This document shows positions 26,296 to 35,613 of a stretch of 37,856 nucleotides of DNA, piece after piece. Position 1 is the first letter of the stretch, and every line of letters begins with the position of its first letter. Below the pieces are notes generated by a model that worked only from the letters and a program-made list of their open reading frames with translations, was not told the DNA's origin and did not search any database. The stretch comes from Campylobacteraceae bacterium. Its GTDB lineage: Bacteria > Campylobacterota > Campylobacteria > Campylobacterales > Sulfurovaceae. The position numbers were made by a program, and so were the translations under genes. Location of the stretch: contig JAMOOX010000097.1 in NCBI GenBank assembly GCA_027065045.1, positions 1 to 37,856 on the forward strand, written 5' to 3'.

Positions 26296-27395
26296 AATGA
26301 TTCCTTAGCTTTCTTTACTCCATCAATAAGCTCTTTTGGTATCTCTTTGGTAATAGCATCTATCTGCCCACCAATAGGTGATGCTTTGATTTTATCTCCT
26401 AATGCTTTTTTCATAGCATCTCTATCAAACTTACCATCAAATACATTGTTTAGCTCCTCTTTAGATAAATCTAAATCATCAGGATTTAATCCCAACTCCT
26501 CTGCTAGTTTAGCTTTATACTCTTTGAACTTTTTAGTTACCATATTATCAATTTTTAGGTCTCTTGCACATCTAAATCCTAAATCATTAGATTTATAATC
26601 AACTAAATCAAATGCTCTAAAAGATACTGTATTTGGATAACCATTTGTATAGTGCCATGACCCACCACGATTTACTTTTAGTCTTCCTTTTTCTCTATTG
26701 ACTGGATTTATACGACAATCTCTATACTTTTTGCTAAATATTATATCCATTGTTGATTTCTTCGCACCCTTTTGAGGACAACGAGATGAGTAGTAATCTC
26801 TACGATAAGTATCTTCTACCCACTCTCTAACATTTCCTGCCATATCATATAAATCATATTTATTTGGTGGATAACTCTTGACTGCTATTGCCCAATTATG
26901 TTTGGATTTTCTATAATTCATATTATTAGCACTCTCTTTATTACCCCATGGAAATTTTTTGAGTTCTAATTTACCTCTAGCCCCATACTCCCACTCTGCC
27001 TCTGTTGGTAATCTTTTGCCATAATATTTACAGTAGTTTCTAGCATCTTTATAAGATACATCAACCACAGGCAAATCATCTCCTCCTAAATCTTTATCTT
27101 CCATATATTTAGGTGGCTTACTCTTACATGCTAGGGCATCTAAATACTCTTTGTACATCGCATTTGTTACCTCTGTCTTATCAAGATAAAAAGTACCCAC
27201 ATATACACCTGCTAATGGTTTATCTTTGAAATAATCTTTGGTTGTACCCATCAAATATTTTCCACCAATAATCAGACTCATAGGGTCTGTATTAGTAGCT
27301 GATGCTTTGGCTTTTGATGCATCACAAGTTGCTTTTTGAGCACAGCTACTAATTATCATAGCAGTTACTGATAATATTAAATATACTTTTTTCAT
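26292..27395 (-). CDS. FGE-like (sulfatase-modifying-factor fold) lipoprotein, probably non-catalytic
   Basis: The 367-residue protein has a lipobox ending MIISSC (Cys18). An FGE-sulfatase domain spans 42-280, with GGKYLMGT, KTEVTNAMY, RLPTEAEWEYGAR (128-140), GNVREW (187-192), VNRGGSW (241-247) and LGFRCARD (272-279). Catalytic FGEs carry a cysteine pair between GGSW/Y and GFR; here that stretch (HYTNGYPNTVSFRA) has none. This recalls TagR, the FGE-fold periplasmic protein that switches on threonine phosphorylation in a Pseudomonas type VI system. A charged helical tail (285-367) follows. It overlaps its upstream neighbour by one base and its downstream neighbour by four. Confidence 0.85.
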   Translation of the reverse strand: MKKVYLILSVTAMIISSCAQKATCDASKAKASATNTDPMSLIIGGKYLMGTTKDYFKDKPLAGVYVGTFYLDKTEVTNAMYKEYLDALACKSKPPKYMEDKDLGGDDLPVVDVSYKDARNYCKYYGKRLPTEAEWEYGARGKLELKKFPWGNKESANNMNYRKSKHNWAIAVKSYPPNKYDLYDMAGNVREWVEDTYRRDYYSSRCPQKGAKKSTMDIIFSKKYRDCRINPVNREKGRLKVNRGGSWHYTNGYPNTVSFRAFDLVDYKSNDLGFRCARDLKIDNMVTKKFKEYKAKLAEELGLNPDDLDLSKEELNNVFDGKFDRDAMKKALGDKIKASPIGGQIDAITKEIPKELIDGVKKAKESL

Positions 27396-28702
27396 TAGTT
27401 ATCTCCTATGCTTAATACAAACTCTACATCTTCACTATCTTTAATAGTGAGATTTTTATAAATTACAATAATATCTCTTCTTTTGACATCATAAACAAAA
27501 GGATTTTTATAGATATATGTAATTATCTTGTGAGATTTCTTTTTGAGTTCTATATCTCCTGATGGTACGACTGTGATTAGGTGTCTTGGTCTAATTGGTA
27601 TCTTATCAAAACTATTAGTCCTAAACTCTTTGAGTGTGATATTCATATCTTCACTAGAGTTATTATGGACTTCATAAATATATTTTACCCCTCCATCATT
27701 TTTGGATTTAGATTTGAAGCTAAAGCTAATTGCCTCTTCTAAATCAATCCTTTCATGAATAGAGGTGATCGCTGGTTTGACTGCTTCATGTAGATTACCA
27801 TAAAATGGGTCTATATTTTGGATTGTGTTATAACACTCAAAAGCACTTACCATCGCCTCAATTTTAAGATTAATCTTAGCATCAAGAGTATTTTTGGGTG
27901 CTATCAAAAAGTTTTGGACTTCAACTGTTCGTATTCTATCTTTTTTGATATAGTAGCTATGTGGGTTTAACCCTTTTTTCTTTTTGAGATTATCAAAAAA
28001 CTCATTAGGTAGTGATATTACTTTGAGATTATTATCAAGAAATGTAGATAGATAATCCTCTGGGGCAAACATAAATATAGCATCTATTGCATCTTTTTTA
28101 ATAGCTTTAATAGACTCTTTTAGGTTTAGACTATGATATCTAATATCAAGAGGTGTACCACTATCAATAGCAATACCTGCAAGATAGAGTTGAGCCATAT
28201 TTGATGATAATCCTGATGATACTCTCATTCCTCTCATATCATCAATTGATTTAATATCTTTTTTGGATATTAGATACAAAACTGAACTACTAGGAGAACA
28301 TATAATCCCATAATTATCATATTTTTCCAATCCTAATAGAGAGTTGTTTTTAATCCCTAAAATATCACCTCTTACAATAGCTATATTTGCTTTTGATTTT
28401 TTAAGAGAGTTTATCGCATCTAAACTACCCTCTGTTGTGATTTTGCGTAAATTAAGCTCTTCATATTTTTGACTTAAGAATATATCACTTACTCTAATAT
28501 CTAAATCTCTATCTATAGATATAAAAATATCTTTGAAAATATTAATATTAGATAGCTTTTTATCATATTTTATATTTTTTTTATAATCTCTATCCATAGA
28601 GTTTATCATATTTCTTACTACATCTAAATTAGCATTTGTTTTTTTCTTATCTTCTCCAAAGCCAAATGATATAATAAATAAAAGCAATAGAATTTTATAC
28701 AT
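27395..28702 (-). CDS. TAXI/PhnD-type periplasmic binding protein with beta-rich C-terminus
   Basis: A 435-residue exported protein: signal peptide MYKILLLLFIISFGFG, a charged linker, then a substrate-binding fold of the TAXI type (about 68-275). Visible features are SLKKSKANIAIVRGDIL, VLYLISKKDIKSIDDMRGMR and IKKDAIDAIFMFAPE. These resemble the glutamate/aromatic-acid binding proteins of TRAP transporters. The extra C-terminal domain (330-435) is beta-rich, with VHNNSSEDMNITLKEF, and looks Ig-like. No TRAP permease gene is nearby, so a transport role is unlikely. It shares its fold with the first domain of the four-domain protein further down the operon. Confidence 0.75.
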   Translation of the reverse strand: MYKILLLLFIISFGFGEDKKKTNANLDVVRNMINSMDRDYKKNIKYDKKLSNINIFKDIFISIDRDLDIRVSDIFLSQKYEELNLRKITTEGSLDAINSLKKSKANIAIVRGDILGIKNNSLLGLEKYDNYGIICSPSSSVLYLISKKDIKSIDDMRGMRVSSGLSSNMAQLYLAGIAIDSGTPLDIRYHSLNLKESIKAIKKDAIDAIFMFAPEDYLSTFLDNNLKVISLPNEFFDNLKKKKGLNPHSYYIKKDRIRTVEVQNFLIAPKNTLDAKINLKIEAMVSAFECYNTIQNIDPFYGNLHEAVKPAITSIHERIDLEEAISFSFKSKSKNDGGVKYIYEVHNNSSEDMNITLKEFRTNSFDKIPIRPRHLITVVPSGDIELKKKSHKIITYIYKNPFVYDVKRRDIIVIYKNLTIKDSEDVEFVLSIGDN

Positions 28703-28706
28703 CTAT

Positions 28707-29900
28707 TTACTCCTCTTTGCTTTTAGTAGGTTTTTCTACTATCTTATTACCATCTTTGAGTACTGTGAAAGTGAAATCTACTGAAGCTACTTCAATTTTA
28801 TTATATTTTACTTTAATAATCTCTAATATTAATCTCCCTTTATACTCTCCAGCTTTGATAGATTCATTTTTCAAAAAGCTTTTTTCTAGTTTAAATTCAA
28901 ATGTTCCAATTCCTTCTGGCTTGATAATTTGATTATTTTTAGATACTATATTAATAATCATATTAGCAGTAATTACAGGGCTATCTAATCCATCTATGAT
29001 TTTATTGTTTACTTTTACAATAATATCACCATCTATACTATTTTTGATATAAAATAGTTTTCTCTCATTAATATTATTAAATTTCAACTCTTTTGGAATA
29101 ATTAGATAACCATCTTTATATAGCTTATCATGTAGAAGCTCTCTTTTTTCATTAGTTACATCTTTTTTGCTATAATGACTTCTAATACAGACACTTCTTT
29201 GTAAATCTCTTATCACTAAACTAGCATCTTTGCCACCTATACCTTTTGCAAGTTTGGGTAATGCTCTACCACACATAATTTGAGATAGTATAAATAGTGC
29301 AAAAATAACAGTAGCTAAAAATAGATAAAAAGCATACATAGGGTTTTTATCATAGAAGTAAAATTTTTTGAGGGTAGGGTTAAGAAATGTATTTACAGGA
29401 AATTGAGGAATTACAATATTACTCATTACAAACTCATCATGTTGTTTTGAATATTGTATTTTAAATGCACTTACATCATTGGCAATTTGAGCTATTATCT
29501 CTGTTTCTAGTGCATCTACTTCACTACCATCTACTAATACTACAGTTTTTATAATATTTTCAAATGTATATGTATTTACTTCACATTTTGCACTACCATG
29601 CTTATAATCACCCTTACTATCTAATACAGGTACAAAGATTTTTTCTACAAAATATTGTATCTCAAATGCCGTGTGTGTAGCTAAATATCTCTCTTTAAAT
29701 ACACTTCCACCATTTTCTAATGTAGCAATATCTAAACAACTCATCTCTTTGGCATCTACCAAAAAACCATCTAAATAGACATTAGTACGATATAAAAGAC
29801 CCTTGGTTGAGGTCTCTATCACAACATTACTAATCTTATTTCTAGCTTTTCCATGACTCTTATGTACAACTTCAAATATATCATCTTCATTATGATTCAT
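28707..29900 (-). CDS. Single-TM protein with large N- and C-terminal domains, unknown
   Basis: I do not recognise a family. The 397-residue protein has no signal peptide, an N-terminal region of about 185 residues with mixed strands (VVIETSTKGLLYRTNVYLDGF), one strong membrane helix (about 189-209; FYLFLATVIFALFILSQIMC), and a C-terminal domain of about 185 residues that is beta-rich (LILEIIKVKYNKIEVASVDFTFTV). The topology would put the N-terminal domain in the cytoplasm and the C-terminal domain in the periplasm. It lies between the FHA gene and the TAXI gene, so it could be the link that docks the baseplate to the membrane. Confidence 0.75.
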   Translation of the reverse strand: MNHNEDDIFEVVHKSHGKARNKISNVVIETSTKGLLYRTNVYLDGFLVDAKEMSCLDIATLENGGSVFKERYLATHTAFEIQYFVEKIFVPVLDSKGDYKHGSAKCEVNTYTFENIIKTVVLVDGSEVDALETEIIAQIANDVSAFKIQYSKQHDEFVMSNIVIPQFPVNTFLNPTLKKFYFYDKNPMYAFYLFLATVIFALFILSQIMCGRALPKLAKGIGGKDASLVIRDLQRSVCIRSHYSKKDVTNEKRELLHDKLYKDGYLIIPKELKFNNINERKLFYIKNSIDGDIIVKVNNKIIDGLDSPVITANMIINIVSKNNQIIKPEGIGTFEFKLEKSFLKNESIKAGEYKGRLILEIIKVKYNKIEVASVDFTFTVLKDGNKIVEKPTKSKEE

Positions 29901-29921
29901 AATCTATCTCCTACTTCCTAC

Positions 29922-31184
29922 CTATATCGGAATATTTTGTAAATTTAAAATTTTACCATTCTTACCAAGGGCTACATAATCTTGAACTCTTATAAATTTC
30001 TTCATACCCTTTTCTACTCTCATAGCATTTACATAGATACCACTAGTATTTTCTAAATCTTCTATAAAATAACCACTCTCATATATATATATTTTGGCAT
30101 GTTTAGGTGCAATATCTTCTCCACGGACTATCATATCACAACTCTCATCACTACCTACAATAATATAATCTTTTTTAACAACCTCTTTTTTCTGCTCTTT
30201 GAGTATATTTTCCCAATCACCATCAAATATAGTAGCATTATTAAAGTGCAATATCACCTTAGAGAAAAATGAACTCTCTATATTTAAAAAAGGATTATAA
30301 TACTCTACTTTTAGTGTCTCACTAAATTCAAATATAGCCTTTAATCTTATAAGATTTTTCCAAAGAGCTGTATGAATTATATCATCTCGTTCTATATCTA
30401 TTTTTAGTGACATTTCTAAAAGTTTTTTGAGACTACTATATAGTTCCCAAGGTCTATTATTAGTGCTTTTTTTAATACTACTAGAAATAGATAAAGAGTA
30501 AGATGCAATAGTTGCCATACTATAAATATTTTTTCTAAAACCAAATTCATGTAAAAAATTCCCATACTTATCAAGAGCATTAGATATATGTTCAATATCT
30601 TCTAAGTTTAAAAGTATATTTTCACCCAAAATTTTGGGTACATAATTTAAATTAATCTCATTATCTTTGGGTTCAAATGGATTTATTGGGGATTGTATAT
30701 TTTGAGTACCTTGATGAGATATATAAATTCTACCTAATTCTATTAACTCATTATCTCTTAATTTCTTTTGAGATAGTGTAATTTTGGATGTTTCATTAAT
30801 ATTATAATATATCTGTACATCTTTATCATATTTTGATGGTTTTAGATTATCCATTTGGGTATCATAGGCTATATATACAAATATATGAAATCTATTATCA
30901 AATTGTTCTACTAAAATATCTTTTAATAATATATAATTTTTATCCAAAAAGATTATATTACCATTAATATCAATAGCACTACCTGATTTGACAATTAGAT
31001 TATTATTATCTACTATTAGTTCCAAAGAGCCTTTAAATCCTACCAATACACCTTTTCCAATACCATAAACATTAGCAATAGATATTTTACTACTTAAACA
31101 ACTCTCATTTAATCCAATCTGTTGTGGATTAAATTTAATTCCATCAATAAAATTTGTTTTATATAACTTCTCTGTAGGTAACAT
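29922..31184 (-). CDS. FHA-domain protein with tail-fibre-like N-terminal segment
   Basis: A 420-residue cytoplasmic protein. Residues 338-415 form a forkhead-associated domain: IIVGSDESCDMIV, APKHAKIYI (His362), and DLENTSGIYVN, which bind phosphothreonine in known FHA proteins. The usual SxxH serine is replaced by Ala-Pro. The N-terminal part has VLVGFKGSLELIV and IKVxSGSAID-like sequence (GSAIDINGNIIFLDKNY), a pattern seen in CIS and phage appendage proteins. The middle is helical. FHA proteins are regulators or scaffolds in type VI systems. No Ser/Thr kinase is visible in the window. The ATG overlaps the stop of the small upstream gene by one base. Confidence 0.8.
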   Translation of the reverse strand: MLPTEKLYKTNFIDGIKFNPQQIGLNESCLSSKISIANVYGIGKGVLVGFKGSLELIVDNNNLIVKSGSAIDINGNIIFLDKNYILLKDILVEQFDNRFHIFVYIAYDTQMDNLKPSKYDKDVQIYYNINETSKITLSQKKLRDNELIELGRIYISHQGTQNIQSPINPFEPKDNEINLNYVPKILGENILLNLEDIEHISNALDKYGNFLHEFGFRKNIYSMATIASYSLSISSSIKKSTNNRPWELYSSLKKLLEMSLKIDIERDDIIHTALWKNLIRLKAIFEFSETLKVEYYNPFLNIESSFFSKVILHFNNATIFDGDWENILKEQKKEVVKKDYIIVGSDESCDMIVRGEDIAPKHAKIYIYESGYFIEDLENTSGIYVNAMRVEKGMKKFIRVQDYVALGKNGKILNLQNIPI

Positions 31185-31402
31185 TAATTATCCTCCTCTA
31201 AAAACATTTTACGAACTTTGAGATATAATCTATCATATACTTTATCTTCATTTATAATATATCTATCTTTTATGTTATCATATAATAAATCAACTTTATT
31301 ATCTACTATATTATTCACTTGTGAGATTATTTTAAGTTTATTTAAGTCAGCTCTATTGATAAGGTGTCTATTTTTAAAGAGGGAATTTTTAGTCGTAATC
31401 AT
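31184..31402 (-). CDS. Small helical protein of the CIS operon, about 72 residues
   Basis: I do not recognise a family. The frame allows starts at 31417, 31408 and 31402. I prefer 31402 (MITTKNSLFKNR), because GAAAGAG lies six bases upstream, and because this gives a 14-base rather than 29-base overlap with the preceding tail gene. The protein is highly charged and mostly helical (LNKLKIISQVNNIVDNKVDLLYDNIKD). Its position between the gp7-like and FHA genes suggests a small baseplate or chaperone part. Confidence 0.6.
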   Translation of the reverse strand: MITTKNSLFKNRHLINRADLNKLKIISQVNNIVDNKVDLLYDNIKDRYIINEDKVYDRLYLKVRKMFLEEDN

Positions 31403-32177
31403 AGTCATCTCTTTCATAAGTGATTATATCTTCTTTTATATCGTTTTCTATATGAAGTTTATAATTATAGATTATATTCATTTGTGAATTTACAGGTTTC
31501 TCTTTTTCAAAAATAGACTCAATAATATTATAAAGCTTACTCTCTTCATCTTCATCTTGAGATAATCTATTTTCAATAACTACACTAAATCCTCTTATTT
31601 TAGGGTTGGTAATATGTTGGTTTAGTGGGCTATAAGGATTATCATCAATAGTAATATCAACATTAATTAATGATTTGATAAGTTTGATAAAGTAACCTTT
31701 TGTTCCTCTACTTTTATATAACTCTACTACATTTGATACTATTCTTCTTCTAGCTTTTTCATCTGTTATATTACTATACTTAATACCAAACCAAGAGGAT
31801 AACCAATCTATATAATTAGTTCTATATGGTTTAAAAACTTCATCAATATTGAATATTTTTTCATTAATATCTAATAGTGATGACTGCACACCAAAGAGGT
31901 ATCTTTTCAAAAAATCTTTTTTATGATACAAAAGAGGTAGATAGTTCATTAAAGAGTATGAATTTAGAGTCAAATCTATACTCTCATCTATATTAAAACT
32001 ATCAACAGATACCAAAGATAGCTCATCTTTACCTCTTATTTCTACTATTTTAATAGTATTTACCTCTATATTATTTTTATCAAGTAGTACTTTGAGTCTA
32101 TAATATCCAATAGGCAAATCCTCTTTTAATATTTTTTGAAGATGAGTAACAACATCTCTTTTGGTATCAAATATCAT
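31389..32177 (-). CDS. Baseplate wedge protein, gp7/phage tail protein I type
   Basis: This 262-residue protein matches the phage tail protein I group (TIGR02242-like) found in eCIS next to the baseplate J gene. Marks of the family are SLMNYLPLLYHKKDFLKRYL (about 73-92), a FGVQSSLLDINEKI helix, NYIDWLSSWFGIKYS, and RRRIVSNVVELYKSRGTKGY, the RGT turn being the most conserved feature. It would join the gp6-like J protein to form the baseplate wedge around the hub. The 11-base overlap with the J gene shows tight coupling. The first 70 residues and the acidic tail are specific to this copy. Confidence 0.88.
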   Translation of the reverse strand: MIFDTKRDVVTHLQKILKEDLPIGYYRLKVLLDKNNIEVNTIKIVEIRGKDELSLVSVDSFNIDESIDLTLNSYSLMNYLPLLYHKKDFLKRYLFGVQSSLLDINEKIFNIDEVFKPYRTNYIDWLSSWFGIKYSNITDEKARRRIVSNVVELYKSRGTKGYFIKLIKSLINVDITIDDNPYSPLNQHITNPKIRGFSVVIENRLSQDEDEESKLYNIIESIFEKEKPVNSQMNIIYNYKLHIENDIKEDIITYERDDYDYD

Positions 32178-35058
32178 AAGATAAATCCTCTATAATCACA
32201 TTATCAATATGTACAAGTTGATTATGTGCTAGATTTACCTTGATAATATGCTTTAATGAACCATTAAGAGAAAATTCAATCTCATCAATAAATATATTAT
32301 TATCAACTTTTTGTATAATAGCATAAAAATCACTCTTATTAATTAGCTTACCAAGAGGAAAACCATCACCTTTATATCCTGTGATAGGGTCAAAATATTT
32401 AGAGGCATTAGATATTATAGAGTTTGATAAATCAAGCCTAGATACACTATAACCCTCTACTGTATATAGTAGTTTTAGATATACGCTAATTGTTACAACA
32501 GTTGGTGGTATTAATATTGGATTTACTGTAAGTAGGCTTCTTTTTTGTAGATAGTTTTTTAAATCATCTAATAGCTTTTTATTGATAAATCCCATATCTT
32601 TGATAATTGTTTTGGTGATAGGCATAATAATAACATCACCATCTTTTGCTATACATTTAGCTCTTTTAATAATAGGAGAGAAGTTTTGACAAAGCAGTTC
32701 ATAATCCTCTACACTAATAGCTCTATCCATAGTTTTAAGAACCGATGGGGCATAACTTTTGAGATTATCTAAGCTATCTCCATCTACTCCATTTTCTGTT
32801 TTTTGATGGTTTGTTACACTATCAATATAATTAATAGATTCTCTAATTACACTAAGTTCATCTCTATTTACATTGCCATCTTTACCCATAGTAATACTAT
32901 AACTAGCAATTCTTACAGTCTCTCCAAGTTCAGGAATAGCCCCATACTCCCCATCTCCAAACTCAATCAATCCATCTATTCCATTAAATCTAAATACTTT
33001 ATCATCTTTGCCATAATCTATAAATCTATCAACTGCCTTAAACTCATCATCTCCTACAAATACCTTGGGTGGTGCAACCAAATTTTTGGAATTTAATGCA
33101 AATCTCAAATCAGGTAACCCATCAGAACGCCCTAATAACTCATCATAAAAAGTCTCTTGTTGGATTACATCTACACTATTTAATAAAACTGCATTAATTG
33201 GAGGTGAGTTTTGAAGAGAGTTAAATATTACTCTAGCTTTTATCCACATTCTATTATACTCTTCTATATATAGAGTATTTTTTTCAAGAGCATCTATCAT
33301 AGGTAGTTCAATAGTTACATTTCCTGATGCTGTAAGCCCATCAGTAGTATCATCTACATTATCTAAAGCTTCCCATTTGCCATCTTTTAGTAATTCCCAT
33401 TTTATCACTCTTTGTTGTGTAAATATATTTCTCTCTTTTGTATCATTATCTATATCAAAAAATATAGATATGCTATCTTCACTTAAATATGAATCAAATG
33501 CCAAAAACAGAGCCTCTTCTCTTTCTCCTACAACATCAAAAAGCTTTGTAGGTAAATCATCAATAAACTCTATATCTTTGTATTTAAAATCATTTAATAC
33601 AGTACAATCTTGGATATCATCTCTTGGCTTTGAATAGCTTATATATACAGAACTAAATACAGGTGGTCTTAGAGTAGATGGAGTGATTACCATCTTATTA
33701 TTGATATATTCACTCTTCTCTTCTGCCCCATAATTACCATCTGCTATCCTACATCTTACCCAATACCCCTCTTCTCCATTAAACTCTATCATTATCATAT
33801 CTTCTGGAATTTCAAACGATACGCTTCCATCTCTTGTCATAAGCTTTGTATCATCTAATACTTTGAGAAAACTCCATTGATTAATATCTGTAGGATACTC
33901 CCAAACTAATCTTAGATTATCATTATCTTTTGGCAAAATATACTCAGGATTTAAAGAGTGTTTAATAGATATAGTTATCATAGTATGTGCTACTTCAAAA
34001 GCCTCTTTACTATCTATATAAAATATCTCTTCTACCATCTTATCATCTATTTTTGGTCTATTCCCAAATGGATAAAAATCATTATTAAGGTTAAGTGCCT
34101 CTCCATTATGAGAACAGTAAGTTGGCAATACTCCACCTTTGACACTACTTGTAACCACACTTACCTCATAAATAGCAAACTCTTTAAGCCATGATGGAAC
34201 TTCTTCAAAAGTACCTCTCATATAATAGTTCTCATCTTGACTAAATCGTTCTAATACCCACTCTTGAAACTCACTATTTTCACCCTTAAATGTAACAGAT
34301 AAAATATCAGCATCTTTATCATCTAAAACTAATGAATAGTTATTTAAAATATTAAGAGATTGCCAAGATACACCATTATAAAACTCCCACTTAATATTTT
34401 CTAAAAAGTTCTCTTTGATATGATGTATTCTCATAGTAGTAGGTAGCCTAAATACAATAGATATATCAGCATTATAATTAAATACATGAAAAGATTTTGA
34501 AGCTAGATAAATTTGTGTAATATTATCACTAGCCCCATCAGCATTAAATGGTGTAAAGCTACCCGTATCTTTTAGCATAGCCATATTATCTACAATATCA
34601 TCTCTTTCTCTATATGTATTAAATGTTTTGGAGTAGATATTTAATAGTTTTGCATTTGATATACTCAAATCTTTTACTGTTTCAAATAGTACTACCTCTT
34701 CATCACCCTGTGGGTCGGTAGTAATGATAGAACCCTCTGGAATAAGTATTGTACTTTTCTTATCGCTAGTTGATTCATACCCCTCACTCAAAGAGAATGT
34801 AACTTGCCCATAAGATGGACGAGGTAATCTCTGTTTAATACCTATTAAATCCAAAAATGCCAAATAGTTTTTTTGTGGTACTTGATTAAGTCGTTCTATC
34901 ACATCTTCATTCATAGAACTTAACAACTCAACAATAGTAATCCCTGGGTCACTAGTATTATGATTTGTCCACTCAGGACAATGTTTTACAATATTAGATA
35001 CTGCATCATCTCTAATCTCTTGATAAGTTCGCCCATCTAATTTAATATCTTTTAACAT
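32167..35058 (-). CDS. Baseplate J-like wedge protein (gp6/Afp11 type)
   Basis: A 963-residue putative baseplate assembly protein of the eCIS type. The start MLKDIKLDGRTYQEIRDDAV and the following CPEWTNHNTSDPGITIVELL are typical of the large J-like proteins of Afp/PVC loci. The central part is a set of beta-rich insertions. The core J domain is in the last 350 residues, with FRFNGIDGLIEFGDGEYGAI, GKDGNVNRDEL and RAISVEDYELLCQNFSPIIKRAKCI. With the gp7-like protein it forms the wedges that hold the sheath and open on contact. It starts ten bases after the gp25 gene. Confidence 0.92.
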   Translation of the reverse strand: MLKDIKLDGRTYQEIRDDAVSNIVKHCPEWTNHNTSDPGITIVELLSSMNEDVIERLNQVPQKNYLAFLDLIGIKQRLPRPSYGQVTFSLSEGYESTSDKKSTILIPEGSIITTDPQGDEEVVLFETVKDLSISNAKLLNIYSKTFNTYRERDDIVDNMAMLKDTGSFTPFNADGASDNITQIYLASKSFHVFNYNADISIVFRLPTTMRIHHIKENFLENIKWEFYNGVSWQSLNILNNYSLVLDDKDADILSVTFKGENSEFQEWVLERFSQDENYYMRGTFEEVPSWLKEFAIYEVSVVTSSVKGGVLPTYCSHNGEALNLNNDFYPFGNRPKIDDKMVEEIFYIDSKEAFEVAHTMITISIKHSLNPEYILPKDNDNLRLVWEYPTDINQWSFLKVLDDTKLMTRDGSVSFEIPEDMIMIEFNGEEGYWVRCRIADGNYGAEEKSEYINNKMVITPSTLRPPVFSSVYISYSKPRDDIQDCTVLNDFKYKDIEFIDDLPTKLFDVVGEREEALFLAFDSYLSEDSISIFFDIDNDTKERNIFTQQRVIKWELLKDGKWEALDNVDDTTDGLTASGNVTIELPMIDALEKNTLYIEEYNRMWIKARVIFNSLQNSPPINAVLLNSVDVIQQETFYDELLGRSDGLPDLRFALNSKNLVAPPKVFVGDDEFKAVDRFIDYGKDDKVFRFNGIDGLIEFGDGEYGAIPELGETVRIASYSITMGKDGNVNRDELSVIRESINYIDSVTNHQKTENGVDGDSLDNLKSYAPSVLKTMDRAISVEDYELLCQNFSPIIKRAKCIAKDGDVIIMPITKTIIKDMGFINKKLLDDLKNYLQKRSLLTVNPILIPPTVVTISVYLKLLYTVEGYSVSRLDLSNSIISNASKYFDPITGYKGDGFPLGKLINKSDFYAIIQKVDNNIFIDEIEFSLNGSLKHIIKVNLAHNQLVHIDNVIIEDLSYDI

Positions 35059-35068
35059 ACATTTACCT

Positions 35069-35461
35069 TTATTTAGACTCTAATAGATAAAATGGATATA
35101 CCAAGTTATCTACAACATTTATCTCTTTAATATAATATGATACATCAATAACTATCTCATTCTTTGCCACTGATTCTACCTCCACACTTTTGACCTCTAC
35201 GCGTGGTTCCCAGCGATTAATCGCATCATTAACATACATCCTAGCCCTTGCTTGAGTAGCACTATTATTAATCTCAAACATAAGTTCATGTATCTCACAA
35301 CCAAAATTATAATTCATAACCCTCTCACCAATTTTTGTAGATAAAATTATAAATATAGACTCTTTAATCAAATCCTGCAAAGAAGATAACATAATAGCAC
35401 CATCACTACCTATATCAAAAGATAAAGATACACCCTTACCCAAAAAAGAATTATCAACCAT
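35069..35461 (-). CDS. gp25-like baseplate protein
   Basis: A 130-residue protein of the gp25/Afp9/TssE group, which links the baseplate wedge to the sheath. It shows the usual plan: a GVSLSFDIGSDGAIMLSS start, the helix DLIKESIFIILSTKIGERVM, the conserved NYNFGCEIHELMFEINN, and AINRWEPRVEVKSVEVES near the end. The EPR motif is the family hallmark for sheath initiation. A strong ribosome site (AGGAGG) precedes the ATG, and a consensus promoter lies upstream, making this the first gene of a new transcription unit. Confidence 0.93.
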   Translation of the reverse strand: MVDNSFLGKGVSLSFDIGSDGAIMLSSLQDLIKESIFIILSTKIGERVMNYNFGCEIHELMFEINNSATQARARMYVNDAINRWEPRVEVKSVEVESVAKNEIVIDVSYYIKEINVVDNLVYPFYLLESK

Positions 35462-35515
35462 TATAACTACCTCCTAGCTATCTATTCTCATATCCTAAAT
35501 CAAAAGAAAAAATTA

Positions 35516-35544
35516 GTTATATTATATCATATAAGTTGTGTCAA
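35516..35544 (-). promoter_or_regulatory. Strong sigma-70 promoter for the baseplate operon
   Basis: Read on the - strand, TTGACA (35539-35544), a 17-bp spacer and TATAAC (35516-35521) make a near-consensus promoter about 55 bp before the gp25 ATG. A strong AGGAGG ribosome site sits between them. All genes from gp25 to the DUF4255 terminator follow with gaps under 32 bp or overlaps, so one transcript of about 20 kb could start here. Confidence 0.7.
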
Positions 35545-35613
35545 AGTATGTCATTTGAAATTATTCTTTTCTATTTGTTGAGTAATTATAATGTGTATTA
35601 TACTTAATTGTTT

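Noticed and set aside
26292-27395. Active formylglycine-generating enzyme
   Set aside because: The region between RGGSW and GFR has no cysteine pair, and no sulfatase gene is near.
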